Shown one piece after another: positions 1 through 9,216 of a DNA stretch of 64,000 bases. The stretch spans positions 1 to 64,000 of the forward strand of contig NZ_JAUASV010000021.1 of NCBI RefSeq assembly GCF_030345695.1, given 5' to 3'. The translations under genes were made by a program, and so were the position numbers. The DNA is from Galbitalea sp. SE-J8. GTDB lineage: Bacteria; Actinomycetota; Actinomycetes; Actinomycetales; Microbacteriaceae. Positions within the stretch are counted from its first letter, which is position 1; every line of letters starts with the position of its first letter. The notes under the pieces are model-generated. The model did no database searches. It had not been told where the DNA came from and saw nothing but the letters and a program-made list of their open reading frames with translations.

Positions 1-548
1 ATCTCGTGCGGCTCGCACGCAACGCCGACCGCGGCGAGCTGTTCCCCACACGCCGAGCCGCGGTGACCGTGCACGTGCGAGCCCGCGACCTACGCGACGG
101 CACCGGCTTCGCGTGGATCGAGGGCACCACGGCGTCCGTGTCGACCGTGACCGCTGAACGCATCGCGTGCACCGACGGTTCCGTGGCCGTGCGGTTCGAC
201 ACGAGCGGGCAACCCATCGACCTCGGCACCGAGCAGCGCACATTCACCCGCGCGCAACGCCGCGCTCTCGCGGCCCGCGACGGCGGATGCGTCATCGAGG
301 GATGCACCGCCCCGCCCGCGATGTGCGAGGCACACCACACCAACGAACACAAACTCGACAGCGGACGAACCGACATCGCCGACGGGGTCCTGCTGTGCCG
401 GTTCCACCACCTGTGGACACACGCCAACCACTACCGGATACAACGACGACACACCAGCACCTACGAACTCGTCGCCCGCGACCCCCACACAACACCCCCA
501 CCCATCACCCTGCGATCACAGAACCCGATCACACAACACACCCCCTAA
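1..548 (+). CDS. HNH endonuclease, DUF222 family (3' part; 5' end outside the window)
   Basis: The reading frame is open from the left edge to the TAA at 546-548, so about 181 C-terminal codons are present and the true start lies upstream. The C-terminal half shows an HNH nuclease fold: a Cys pair in GGCVIEGC, then a Cys-x-AHH motif, a spaced Asn and LLCRFHH, the usual zinc and metal ligands of HNH domains. DUF222 proteins with such a C-terminal domain occur in many near-identical copies in Microbacteriaceae and related actinobacteria. Their role is not settled; association with mobile or repetitive sequence is common. The last 30 residues are Thr/Pro/His-rich. The N-terminal DUF222 domain cannot be seen here, so that part of the name rests on the C-terminal pattern. 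Confidence 0.85.
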   Translation, partial: LVRLARNADRGELFPTRRAAVTVHVRARDLRDGTGFAWIEGTTASVSTVTAERIACTDGSVAVRFDTSGQPIDLGTEQRTFTRAQRRALAARDGGCVIEGCTAPPAMCEAHHTNEHKLDSGRTDIADGVLLCRFHHLWTHANHYRIQRRHTSTYELVARDPHTTPPPITLRSQNPITQHTP

Positions 549-1047
549 CCACCACACCCCGCACCCACCACACCCACCACACCCCCGCACAGCCCACCCC
601 ACCCGCAGCACGCGCTACACGAGCACGCGCTACACGAGCACGCCGGGCGACGCTTACGCACCGCACCGACGAGATCCGCAGCGGCCGCTCGCGAACCTCG
701 GGCCTCGTCCTGTTCGCCGTCGGCTGGACGGGGTCCAGCAGGTCATCCACGGGGCGAGACCCCTCGCGGATCTCTCCGATCTCGACCGACTCGCGACAGT
801 GTTCACGGTGGCGACCATATTCACGCGACCACGTTCACGTTCACGTTCACGGTGGTGACCACCGCATGCTCAGGACCCCGCTCCCGTCGATCCCGTGCGC
901 CACTCAGCGGCCGTTCGGACTGAGTCACCTGCGAGCCGAACTCGCTGGGCGCTGACGCCGTCGACAGCTGGAGGAGGCTCGACTTCTGCCGCCTCCCGAT
1001 GTAGCTTCGACTTGATACTGCGCGGTATCGAGTCGGGGGGAAGCACA
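549..1047. other. Intergenic region with short direct repeats
   Basis: No convincing gene is seen in these 499 bases. They begin with a C/A-rich stretch continuing the codon bias of the nuclease gene tail, then a 15-bp tandem duplication (613-627 and 628-642). Two 17-bp near-identical copies of GTTCACGGTGG[C/T]GACCA lie at 801-817 and 845-861, with three tandem ACGTTC hexamers (831-848) leading into the second. An inverted repeat GATAC/GTATC sits at 1014-1029 just before the ribosome binding site of the next gene. These could be regulator sites for the adhesin-like gene, but nothing identifies the regulator. Confidence 0.4.
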
Positions 1048-4000
1048 ATGATCCGTGTTCGACGTGCCGTCATGGCGCTCGTCGTCATCGCCGCCGTTGC
1101 GGCGGGTTCGCTCGTCAGCGCCGCGCCCGCGAGCGCGTTCCCCGGGGACGTCGTCTCCGTGTCGCCGACCGGACCATACGCTCCGAACACCATCATGGTC
1201 GTGCGCTTCATCTGCACGGCCGACTCCCCCTACGACGACGGCCGCACCCTCGTCAAGGCCTCGTACAACATCTCGACCGGCTCGGGCACACACGGGCCCG
1301 ACCAGCCCGTCACCCTGATCGGGACCGAGTCCGGCACCAGCACCTTCGAGTTCAGCTACAGCGACACCCGGTCGGCGACCGTTCTGATGATCTGCTGGTA
1401 CGGCGGCAGCTACTACTCCGGTGTCGGGTCGAGCGTCGAGTACACCATCGCCGTGCCGACGACCACCGTGCTCAGCGGTGCGACGTCGACCAGCTACGGC
1501 GCCAGCGCGTCCCTCACCGCGACGGTGACGAGCGAAACCGGCAGCCCGAGCGGCTCCGTCACGTTCCACCTGGGGTCGACGGATGTGCCGGTCGCCCTCA
1601 GCGACGGCGTCGCCACGCTCGATCTCGGCACGCTGACGCCGGGCGACTATGTCGTGACCGCGACCTATACGGGATCGGGCGAGTGGACCGCCTCCGAATC
1701 CGGAGCGAGCACCGTCAGGGTGAACAAGGCGTCATCGGCAGTGCGCATCGACGCGCCATCCGTCACCTGGGGCGCCGCGAGCACCGCGACCGTGCAGGTG
1801 GCGAGCGTCGGCCGCACGCCGACCGGACTCATCGGCTACCGACTCGACGGAGATTCCGGCTACGCACTCCTCGCGGACGGCACTGCTCTGCTCGCACTCG
1901 GCTCCCTGGAGCCGGGTGACCACACTCTCGTCGTGAGCTACGCCGGGGACGACTACTACGACGCCGTGATCGCGTCCACCACGGTCCATGTCGACCCCTC
2001 GGCGCCCACGATCACCGCGGAGACACTGCCCCGCGCCACCGTCGACGCCGCCTACGACCACACCTTCCTGTCCGCCGGTCACCCCGCGCCCGCCTGGGCC
2101 CTCGCCGCGGGCAGCGGCCTGCCGCCCGGGCTCAGCCTGGCGTCCTCGACCGGACAGGTCAGCGGCACTCCGACCGTCGCAGGCAGCTACACCTTCACCC
2201 TGACCGCGAACAATGGCGCGACGGCCTCGCAGACGTTCTCCCTGACGGTCGACCCGGCGCAGTTCACCGGTGCAAGCCTCACCGTCGACGTCGTCGATAA
2301 CGGCGGCGCCACGATCGATCGCGACGCCACCGCCGTGCTCACGAGCGCCGTCGCTCCGACGAGCGTGCGCTACGACTGGTACGTCGGCGCGACGTTGGCC
2401 CAGTCCGGCGCGAGCCCGACGTTCCACCTCGGCTCAGGCGCGGCGAACAAGACGGTGACGGCGGTCGCCCACATCGAGCGCGACGAGTACATGCCCGCGG
2501 ATGTGCAGAGCGACCCGTTCGTGGTCGCTCCCGTGGCGCCCGTGATCGCCACGGCATCCGTGCCGGACGGCACGTTCGGGGCGTCGTACAGCGCGCGACT
2601 GGACGCGAGCGGCGATCCTCGGCCCGACTGGCGGCTCGCGCCGGGCGATGCGCTCCCGGACGGGCTGACGCTCGCCACCGATGGCACCATCACGGGCTCG
2701 CCGACGACCGACGGCGACACCACGTTCAGCGTCGTCGCGGACAACGGCCTCACTGCCACGAAGCAGTTCACGATCACGATCGCGAAGGCCGAGTTCGCCG
2801 GCGCCGGCGTCGACGTCGCCTGGAGCGACGACGGCGGCGGCCGCACCATCGACGCCACACTCACCGCGAGCGTGCACAGCACACCGGCCCCGTCGACCGT
2901 GACGTACGACTTCGTCGTCGGCGGGACCGTCGAACAGAGCGGCGCGTCGAACACGTTCCACATCTCGAGCGCCTACGCCGGTCGCACGGTGCACGTCGTC
3001 GCGCATCTCGGGCGTGAGCACTACGTCGACGTCGACGCCGAGAGCGCACCGCGACTCATCGCGCCGATCACGCCCGTGATCACGACCGACTCCCTGCCGG
3101 ACGGCACCGTCGACGCCGACTACGACACGCAGCTCCTCGCCACCGGCGACCCTGTTCCCAGCTGGCACGTGTCGCGCGGCGTCCTGCCCGCCGGCCTCGA
3201 GCTGACGACCGCCGGCCGGCTGCACGGCACGCCGATCGCCGACGGCGACGCCACGATCGAGGTCACGGCGGACAACGGAGCGACCGCCTCGGCAGAACTC
3301 GACCTGCACATCGCGCCGGCCGCGTACTCCAGCGTGCCCGTGCCGACGATCGACGGGTCGGCGACGTTCGGTGAGACGCTCACCGCGGTCGAGTCCGCCA
3401 GCACGCCCACGTCGACGCCCGTCTACCAGTGGCGCGTCTCCGGAACGGATGTCGCCGGAGCCACCGGCACCGCGTTCGACCTCGACAACCCGGCCTGGGT
3501 CGGCGGGCACGTCACGGTCGCGGTCACCGTGCACCGCGACGGCTACGCCGACGTGACGGCGGAGTCCGAACCGCTCGCCGTCGCCGCGCGGCAGTTCACC
3601 GCGGGTCCGACCGTCGGGATCGAGGGCGCGGCGCGCGTGGGGCAGCCCCTCGACGCCGTCGTCGGCGAGAGCGCTCCGAGCGCCGACCGGTACGTGTACC
3701 GATGGTTCGCGGACGACGTGCTCATCCCCGGAGCCACCGGGGCTCGCTTCGCGCCGTCCGCGGCGGAGGAGGGCACGAGCATCCGGGTTGAGATCGACGC
3801 CGTGCGTGCCGGGTACGTGACGGCCGGCGCGGGCTCCGACGTCATCGGGCCGGTCGTCGCCGACCCTGCACCGGTCGCCAACGACCCTGTACCGGTCGGA
3901 ACCGACCCCGCACCGGTCGCCACCCCCGCCGCGCCCGCGAAGCTGCGGGTCACGGCGCCGTCACGAGTCATCACCGGCGAGAAGTCCCGGATCCGCGCGA

Positions 4001-4494
4001 CCGGGCTGGCCCCCGCCGAGGTCTACACCGTGACGATCGGCGGCCGGATCGTTGCGCACGGCACGGCGAGCGCGAGCGGCGTCGTGAACCGGCTCGTCGC
4101 GGTGCCGAAGAGCCTCGCCGCGGGCGTGAAGGGGGTCGCCGGAGTGAAGCGGGCCGTCGTCGTCACCGGGTCGGCTTCCGATCGCACCGGCCGTGACACG
4201 ACCATCGCCAACCGGCTCGTGGCGCCGCGGGTCGCGCGGGCTGCGACCTGGTTGCGGGCCTCGCGCGATGAGACCATCACCGTGAGCCGGCTGCTGCCGG
4301 GGGAGCGGGTGCGGGTCGTCTACAACGGGCACCGCATCTCACCGAAGAAGGCGGCTGCGAACAGCCGCGGTCGGTACCGCCTCACCTTCGACGTCGGCGA
4401 GAACTGGGGCAGACGCACCCTCGTCGTGACCGCCGGTCACGACGGCCGGCACACGGTCAGCCACGTCACGGTGAGCCCGTTCCGCGCCGAGTAG
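1048..4494 (+). CDS. Large secreted protein with tandem Ig-like domains
   Basis: A 1148-residue exported protein. The ATG at 1048 is preferred because it follows a G-rich ribosome binding site (1035-1042) and opens a clear signal peptide: MIRVRRA, a hydrophobic core, and cleavage near PASA. Domains in order: an N-terminal unique domain (about 30-130), two bacterial Ig-like repeats of the type that carry SYGASASLTATVT and DYVVTATYTG (130-310), three putative-Ig (He_PIG) modules marked by LPPGLSLASSTGQVSGTP-like and NGATAS motifs (about 315-760), two repeats starting with G-x-A-x-x-G-x-x-L (760-940), a short Pro/Val/Asp linker with repeated DPAPVA units near 950, and a C-terminal beta-rich domain. 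No LPxTG sortase signal or transmembrane anchor is visible, so it is probably released or held non-covalently. A role in adhesion or the cell surface is inferred from architecture only. Confidence 0.8.
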   Translation: MIRVRRAVMALVVIAAVAAGSLVSAAPASAFPGDVVSVSPTGPYAPNTIMVVRFICTADSPYDDGRTLVKASYNISTGSGTHGPDQPVTLIGTESGTSTFEFSYSDTRSATVLMICWYGGSYYSGVGSSVEYTIAVPTTTVLSGATSTSYGASASLTATVTSETGSPSGSVTFHLGSTDVPVALSDGVATLDLGTLTPGDYVVTATYTGSGEWTASESGASTVRVNKASSAVRIDAPSVTWGAASTATVQVASVGRTPTGLIGYRLDGDSGYALLADGTALLALGSLEPGDHTLVVSYAGDDYYDAVIASTTVHVDPSAPTITAETLPRATVDAAYDHTFLSAGHPAPAWALAAGSGLPPGLSLASSTGQVSGTPTVAGSYTFTLTANNGATASQTFSLTVDPAQFTGASLTVDVVDNGGATIDRDATAVLTSAVAPTSVRYDWYVGATLAQSGASPTFHLGSGAANKTVTAVAHIERDEYMPADVQSDPFVVAPVAPVIATASVPDGTFGASYSARLDASGDPRPDWRLAPGDALPDGLTLATDGTITGSPTTDGDTTFSVVADNGLTATKQFTITIAKAEFAGAGVDVAWSDDGGGRTIDATLTASVHSTPAPSTVTYDFVVGGTVEQSGASNTFHISSAYAGRTVHVVAHLGREHYVDVDAESAPRLIAPITPVITTDSLPDGTVDADYDTQLLATGDPVPSWHVSRGVLPAGLELTTAGRLHGTPIADGDATIEVTADNGATASAELDLHIAPAAYSSVPVPTIDGSATFGETLTAVESASTPTSTPVYQWRVSGTDVAGATGTAFDLDNPAWVGGHVTVAVTVHRDGYADVTAESEPLAVAARQFTAGPTVGIEGAARVGQPLDAVVGESAPSADRYVYRWFADDVLIPGATGARFAPSAAEEGTSIRVEIDAVRAGYVTAGAGSDVIGPVVADPAPVANDPVPVGTDPAPVATPAAPAKLRVTAPSRVITGEKSRIRATGLAPAEVYTVTIGGRIVAHGTASASGVVNRLVAVPKSLAAGVKGVAGVKRAVVVTGSASDRTGRDTTIANRLVAPRVARAATWLRASRDETITVSRLLPGERVRVVYNGHRISPKKAAANSRGRYRLTFDVGENWGRRTLVVTAGHDGRHTVSHVTVSPFRAE

Positions 4495-4528
4495 GGGCGA
4501 CAGCGCCACGAGCGACGGCCGCGTCGAT

Positions 4529-5128
4529 TCAGCGACGGATCGCGAGCAGCACCTTCACGATGAGGTCGCCCGCCGTCGGAGTGCCGGGAACGTCGGCGTC
4601 GAGGGCGAGGCCGGCGAGGATCGCGTTGCAGACGCTCGCCACCTCATCCGGAGTGAGCGCCAGTCGGGTCTCCGGATGCAGCGCCAGGTAGCCCTGCACC
4701 CAACCGCGCACCTGGTCGTGCACCGCCAGACGCGTGCGCACGAATCCCGGCAGCGCCTCGGGATGACGTTCGGTGTGCAGGCGCAACTCGGTCGCGAGCG
4801 CCCACCCGGCTCGCCGCTCGGGCGTGATCGGACCGTACGCGGTGCGGATGACCTGCGCCATCGACGCCTCATCGCGACCTCCGACGGCGATCAGCTTCTC
4901 CGTCGCGTCGAGCTGCGCCGTCGTCAGATGATCCATGAGCGCGACGATGAGCTCGGACTTCGTGGCGAAGTTCGAGTAGATCGCGCCCTTCGTGAACCCG
5001 GCCGAGGCGGCGATGTCGTCGAGACTCGCCCCCGCGATGCCGCGCTGGGCGAAGAGCGCGGCGGCCGCCGCCAGCAGCCGCTCGCGCACCTCGGAGCGGG
5101 GAGTGCGGCGGCGGGTGTCGTCGACCAT
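4529..5128 (-). CDS. TetR/AcrR family transcriptional regulator
   Basis: A 199-residue regulator of typical TetR length. The N-terminal helix-turn-helix lies at about residues 15-60, with the signature LFAQRGIAGASLDDIAASAG followed by FTKGAIYSNFATKSEL. The C-terminal ligand and dimer domain is not recognisable to a subfamily. The ATG at 5128 is chosen because TACAGT (5135-5140, minus strand) ends exactly six bases before it, as in a leaderless transcript; a longer in-frame extension would run through that promoter. It is divergent from rmlB, with 116 bases between the starts, so it may control itself and possibly the rml genes, but no palindromic operator stands out. Confidence 0.85.
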   Translation of the reverse strand: MVDDTRRRTPRSEVRERLLAAAAALFAQRGIAGASLDDIAASAGFTKGAIYSNFATKSELIVALMDHLTTAQLDATEKLIAVGGRDEASMAQVIRTAYGPITPERRAGWALATELRLHTERHPEALPGFVRTRLAVHDQVRGWVQGYLALHPETRLALTPDEVASVCNAILAGLALDADVPGTPTAGDLIVKVLLAIRR

Positions 5129-5134
5129 GTGCCG

Positions 5135-5140
5135 ACTGTA
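5135..5140 (-). promoter_or_regulatory. -10 element TACAGT for the TetR gene (leaderless)
   Basis: TACAGT on the minus strand is followed by six bases and then the ATG, which places the expected transcription start at the A of the start codon. There is no Shine-Dalgarno sequence. Confidence 0.6.
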
Positions 5141-5191
5141 GTGGCCGGGTGCGAGCGGCTGCGTGCGCGGGCGCCCTGCGCCGGGTCGGAT

Positions 5192-5197
5192 ACTCTC
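5192..5197 (+). promoter_or_regulatory. Possible -10 element TACTCT for the rml operon
   Basis: TACTCT lies 47 bases upstream of the rmlB ATG, implying a leader of about 41 bases that contains the ribosome binding site GAGGAA. No good -35 hexamer is evident. Confidence 0.35.
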
Positions 5198-5202
5198 ATT
5201 GA

Positions 5203-6243
<1,041 letters not shown>

Positions 6244-6246
6244 ACC

Positions 6247-7734
6247 GTGGTCGCGTTCGGCAAGCAGCTCGCCGGCACGTCCACGAGCATCCCGGGTCTC
6301 GTCGTCTACGACCTGCCCGTGCACGGCGACAATCGCGGCTGGTTCAAGGAGAACTGGCAGCGCACCAAGATGATCGCCGCGGGCCTGCCCGACTTCGGCC
6401 CGGTGCAGAACAACATCTCGTTCAACGACGCCGTCGGCACGACGCGCGGCATCCACGCCGAGCCGTGGGACAAGTACGTCTCCGTCGCCACCGGCCGCAT
6501 CTTCGGCGCCTGGGTCGACCTGCGCGAGGGGCCCACGTTCGGCGCGGTGTTCACCGCCGAGCTCGACCCGTCGAGGGCGATCTTCGTGCCCCGCGGCGTC
6601 GGCAACAGCTACCAGACCCTCGAGCCAGACACGGCATACGCCTACCTCGTCAACGACCACTGGTCGGCCGACGCGCAGGCGCAGTACACCTTCCTCAACC
6701 TCGCCGACGAGACCGCCGCGATCGCCTGGCCGATCCCGCTCGACGAGGCCGAGCTCAGCGACAAGGACCGCGCCCACCCGCGCCTCGCCGACGTCACCCC
6801 GATGCCCCCGCGGCGCACGCTCATCGTCGGCGCGGGCGGCCAGCTCGGCCTTGCCCTGCAGCGCGCCCTGCCCGCCGCGGATGCGCTCGGTCGCGCCGAC
6901 CTCGACCTGAGCGATGCGGATGCGGTGGCCGCCGTCGACTGGAAGCGGTACGACACGATCATCAACGCCGCCGCGTACACGAAGGTCGACGCCGCCGAGA
7001 GCCCCGAGGGCCGGGCCGAGGCGTGGGCCACGAACGTCACGGCCACCGCGACGCTCGCCCGCATCGCCACGGAGCACCGCCTCACGCTCGTGCACGTGTC
7101 GAGCGACTACGTCTTCGACGGCACCGTCGAGGTGCACGACGAGGCCGAGCCGTTCACACCGCTCGGCGTCTACGGGCAGACGAAGGCCGCCGCCGACGCG
7201 ATCGTGACGACCGTGCCGAAGCACTACATCATCCGCACCAGCTGGGTGATCGGCGACGGCGCCAACTTCGTTCGCACGATGGCGTCCCTCGCCGAGCGCG
7301 GCGTCGACCCGTCCGTTGTCGACGACCAGTACGGCCGGCTGAGCTTCACCGACGACATCGTCGCGGGCATCCTGCACCTGCTCGGCATTCGACGGGCTCA
7401 GGCAACGGACAATCCCTCCCCGAGCTCGTCGACGGGCGCTCCCCACGGCACGTACAACCTCAGCAACGAGGGCCCGGTGCAGTCCTGGGCCGACATCGCG
7501 CGCGAGGTCTACGTGCTCACCGGCCACGCCGGCGACCGGGTCACCGGCGTAACGACCGAGAAATACTTCGCCGGTAAGGTGGCGGCGCCGCGCCCCGCGC
7601 ACAGCACGCTCTCCCTCGAGAAGCTGGCCGCGACGGGATTCCGCCCGCGGCCGGCAGCCGACGCGCTGCGCAGCTACCTCGACACGGGCAGTGCCCCCGA
7701 CACGGGCAGTGCCCCCGACAAGGACAGTGCATGA
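6247..7734 (+). CDS. Fused dTDP-4-keto-6-deoxyglucose 3,5-epimerase / dTDP-4-keto-L-rhamnose reductase (RmlC-RmlD)
   Basis: One 495-residue chain covers two rhamnose steps. Residues about 1-185 form the RmlC cupin: HGDNRGWFKENW, NNISFNDAVGTTRGIHAEPWDK with the catalytic His, and FVPRGVGNSYQ. From about residue 193 the RmlD short-chain reductase begins with TLIVGAGGQLG; further on are NAAAYTKVDAAE, VHVSSDYVFDG and YGQTKAAAD, the Tyr-x-x-x-Lys catalytic pair. The GTG start lies 4 bases after the rmlB stop. The C-terminus ends with a tandem DTGSAPDTGSAPDKDSA tail encoded by a repeated 18-bp unit. Such RmlC-RmlD fusions are known in actinobacteria. The fusion should keep the unstable keto intermediate local; that is inference. 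Confidence 0.9.
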   Translation: MVAFGKQLAGTSTSIPGLVVYDLPVHGDNRGWFKENWQRTKMIAAGLPDFGPVQNNISFNDAVGTTRGIHAEPWDKYVSVATGRIFGAWVDLREGPTFGAVFTAELDPSRAIFVPRGVGNSYQTLEPDTAYAYLVNDHWSADAQAQYTFLNLADETAAIAWPIPLDEAELSDKDRAHPRLADVTPMPPRRTLIVGAGGQLGLALQRALPAADALGRADLDLSDADAVAAVDWKRYDTIINAAAYTKVDAAESPEGRAEAWATNVTATATLARIATEHRLTLVHVSSDYVFDGTVEVHDEAEPFTPLGVYGQTKAAADAIVTTVPKHYIIRTSWVIGDGANFVRTMASLAERGVDPSVVDDQYGRLSFTDDIVAGILHLLGIRRAQATDNPSPSSSTGAPHGTYNLSNEGPVQSWADIAREVYVLTGHAGDRVTGVTTEKYFAGKVAAPRPAHSTLSLEKLAATGFRPRPAADALRSYLDTGSAPDTGSAPDKDSA

Positions 7735-8480
7735 CCGAGTACCGCCTGATCGCCTTCGATCTCGATGACACCCTCGCGCCGTCCAAGTCGGCGATGGACG
7801 CCTCGATGGTGCCCGTGTTCGCGGGCCTGCTGGAGCGCTTCGAGGTGTGCGTCATCTCGGGCGGCCAGATCGGTCAGTTCCGTTCCCAGTTCCTCAGCTC
7901 GCTCGGCGAGGTGCCCGACGCGCTGCTCGCACGCCTGCACCTCATGCCGACGTGCGGCACGCAGTACTTCCGCTTCGTCGGCGGCGACTGGTCCCGCATC
8001 TACGCCGAGGACCTGACGACGGATGAGCGCGAGCGCGCGCTCGCCGCGCTCAAGTCCGGCGCGCTGAGCCTCGGCCTGTGGGAGACGACGACGTGGGGGC
8101 CGGCGCTCGAGGACCGCGGCTCGCAGATCACCTACTCGGCGCTCGGCCAGGAGGCGCCGCTCGACGCCAAGAAGGCCTGGGATCCGACCGGGGCGAAGAA
8201 GAACGCCCTGCGCGAGAAGGTGCAGGCCGAGCTGCCCGACCTCGAGGTGCGCTCCGGCGGGTCGACCTCGATCGACATCACCCGCAAGGGCATCGACAAG
8301 GCCTACGGGATGCGCAAGCTCGTCGAGCTCGCAGGCGTGCCGCTCGACGAGATGCTCTTCATCGGCGACCGGCTCGACCCGGACGGCAACGACTACCCGG
8401 TCAAGGCGCTCGGCGTCGCGACACGCCCGGTCGAGGGCTGGCAGGACACCCGTTCGGCGATCATCGAGCTGCTCAGTTGA
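7731..8480 (+). CDS. HAD-IIB family hydrolase (phosphomannomutase-like fold)
   Basis: A 249-residue phosphatase of the HAD superfamily. Motif I is FDLDDTLAPSKS with both catalytic Asp residues near the N-terminus; a later Lys lies in the RKGIDKAYGM segment; motif IV is IGDRLDPDGND. The cap and SIDITRKGIDKAYG resemble eukaryotic-type phosphomannomutase and sucrose-phosphatase relatives, and family members are often annotated that way. The ATG overlaps the stop of the rmlC-rmlD gene (ATGA at 7731-7734), so translation is coupled. Its place in the operon suggests a sugar phosphate substrate, which the sequence alone does not prove. Confidence 0.85.
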   Translation: MTEYRLIAFDLDDTLAPSKSAMDASMVPVFAGLLERFEVCVISGGQIGQFRSQFLSSLGEVPDALLARLHLMPTCGTQYFRFVGGDWSRIYAEDLTTDERERALAALKSGALSLGLWETTTWGPALEDRGSQITYSALGQEAPLDAKKAWDPTGAKKNALREKVQAELPDLEVRSGGSTSIDITRKGIDKAYGMRKLVELAGVPLDEMLFIGDRLDPDGNDYPVKALGVATRPVEGWQDTRSAIIELLS

Positions 8481-8530
8481 GCCGAAGAAGCCCCGAAGAA
8501 TCGGGCTCGCCGGCCTCGAATCGCCGAAAT

Positions 8531-8547
8531 GCCCCCCGTTCGGGGGC
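8531..8547 (+). terminator. Hairpin downstream of the HAD gene
   Basis: GCCCCC and GGGGGC flank a five-base loop, 50 bases after the stop of the rml operon. There is no T-run, so termination by this hairpin is only likely. Confidence 0.45.
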
Positions 8548-8640
8548 CGATCTTGGGCAACGAATTCATGAAGATGTAACATTTCGGGCAGCGATCGCCC
8601 GCTACCATGGGCGTGCAGCCGGATCGCCAGATCCTCATTC

Positions 8641-8684
8641 GGTCAATGACTGACCACCTTCTTCGGGGGATGGCTTGTCATCCC
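8641..8684 (+). promoter_or_regulatory. Two small hairpins in the leader of the Lys-rich protein gene
   Basis: GGTCA/TGACC (8641-8655) and GGGATG/CATCCC (8667-8684) are inverted repeats in the 60 bases before the ribosome binding site AGGGAG (8701-8706). They may shape the 5' leader. No known riboswitch is recognised. Confidence 0.3.
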
Positions 8685-8713
8685 TTTGCCCAGACCACAA
8701 AGGGAGAAATCAC

Positions 8714-9136
8714 ATGAGCACCACCATCAAGAGAAGCGTCGGTACCGCCGTCGCGGGCCTCGCTCTCGCGGGGGCCCTCATCGCGACGTCGGCCGTCTCG
8801 GCCGAGGCCGCGTACCCGCCCGTCACGCCCCCGTCCGTCTCGCTGAAGGGCACGCCCGCGTCGAGCACGGTCGGCAAGCTCGTGACCGTCAAGGGCGTGA
8901 CCAAGAACACGAAGGCCGGCACCAAGGTCACCATCACCTACGTGAAGGCGACGACCCTCAAGAAGGCCAAGAAGGTCAAGAAGGCCACGAAGGTCGGCAC
9001 GACCAAGGTCAAGAAGGGCGGCAAGTACTCGCTCAAGAAGCTCAAGATCAAGAAGGTCGGCACCTACTTCATCAAGGTGAAGATCGGCAAGATCACGACG
9101 TACAAGAAGATCGTCATCAAGAAGAAGAAGAAGTGA
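8714..9136 (+). CDS. Small secreted Lys-rich protein lacking acidic residues
   Basis: A 140-residue protein with a clear signal peptide (MSTTIKRS, then a hydrophobic Ala/Leu core, cleavage near AEA-AYPP). The mature part of about 108 residues contains 33 Lys, no Arg, no Asp and no Glu, with repeats of the type LKKAKKVKKATKV and a C-terminal run of five Lys. The segment SVSLKGTPASSTVGKLVTVKG resembles one beta-sandwich (Ig-like) repeat, so it may be a single minimal Ig fold with a cationic surface. The start at 8714 follows AGGGAGAAATCAC. It lies between the rml operon and a DUF4012 gene and ends at a strong palindrome. Binding to anionic wall or capsule polymers is a reasonable guess from charge and context; no family name is certain. 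Confidence 0.75.
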   Translation: MSTTIKRSVGTAVAGLALAGALIATSAVSAEAAYPPVTPPSVSLKGTPASSTVGKLVTVKGVTKNTKAGTKVTITYVKATTLKKAKKVKKATKVGTTKVKKGGKYSLKKLKIKKVGTYFIKVKIGKITTYKKIVIKKKKK

Positions 9137-9163
9137 CGTCAACGACGCACGTCGTCTGAGAGA

Positions 9164-9199
9164 GTTGAGCGGGCGCCCCGGCCGGGGCGCCCGCTCAAC
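9164..9199 (+). terminator. 36-bp perfect palindrome
   Basis: A 16-base arm (9164-9179) is followed by GGCC and its exact complement (9184-9199), so the whole 36 bases form one perfect palindrome. It lies 28 bases past the Lys-rich gene stop and 18 bases before the DUF4012 start. A terminator is the simplest reading, although no T-run follows. Confidence 0.6.
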
Positions 9200-9216
9200 C
9201 GCGTTCTGGGGGTTCA

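Noticed and set aside
529-750. A Val/Arg-rich minus-strand gene beyond the HNH gene
   Set aside because: The composition is that of a low-complexity C/A-rich tract read in reverse, with no start signal.
9164-9199. An attachment site or regulatory operator in the 36-bp palindrome
   Set aside because: Its place just after one stop and before the next start, and its G/C-rich hairpin form, fit a terminator better; no second copy is seen.
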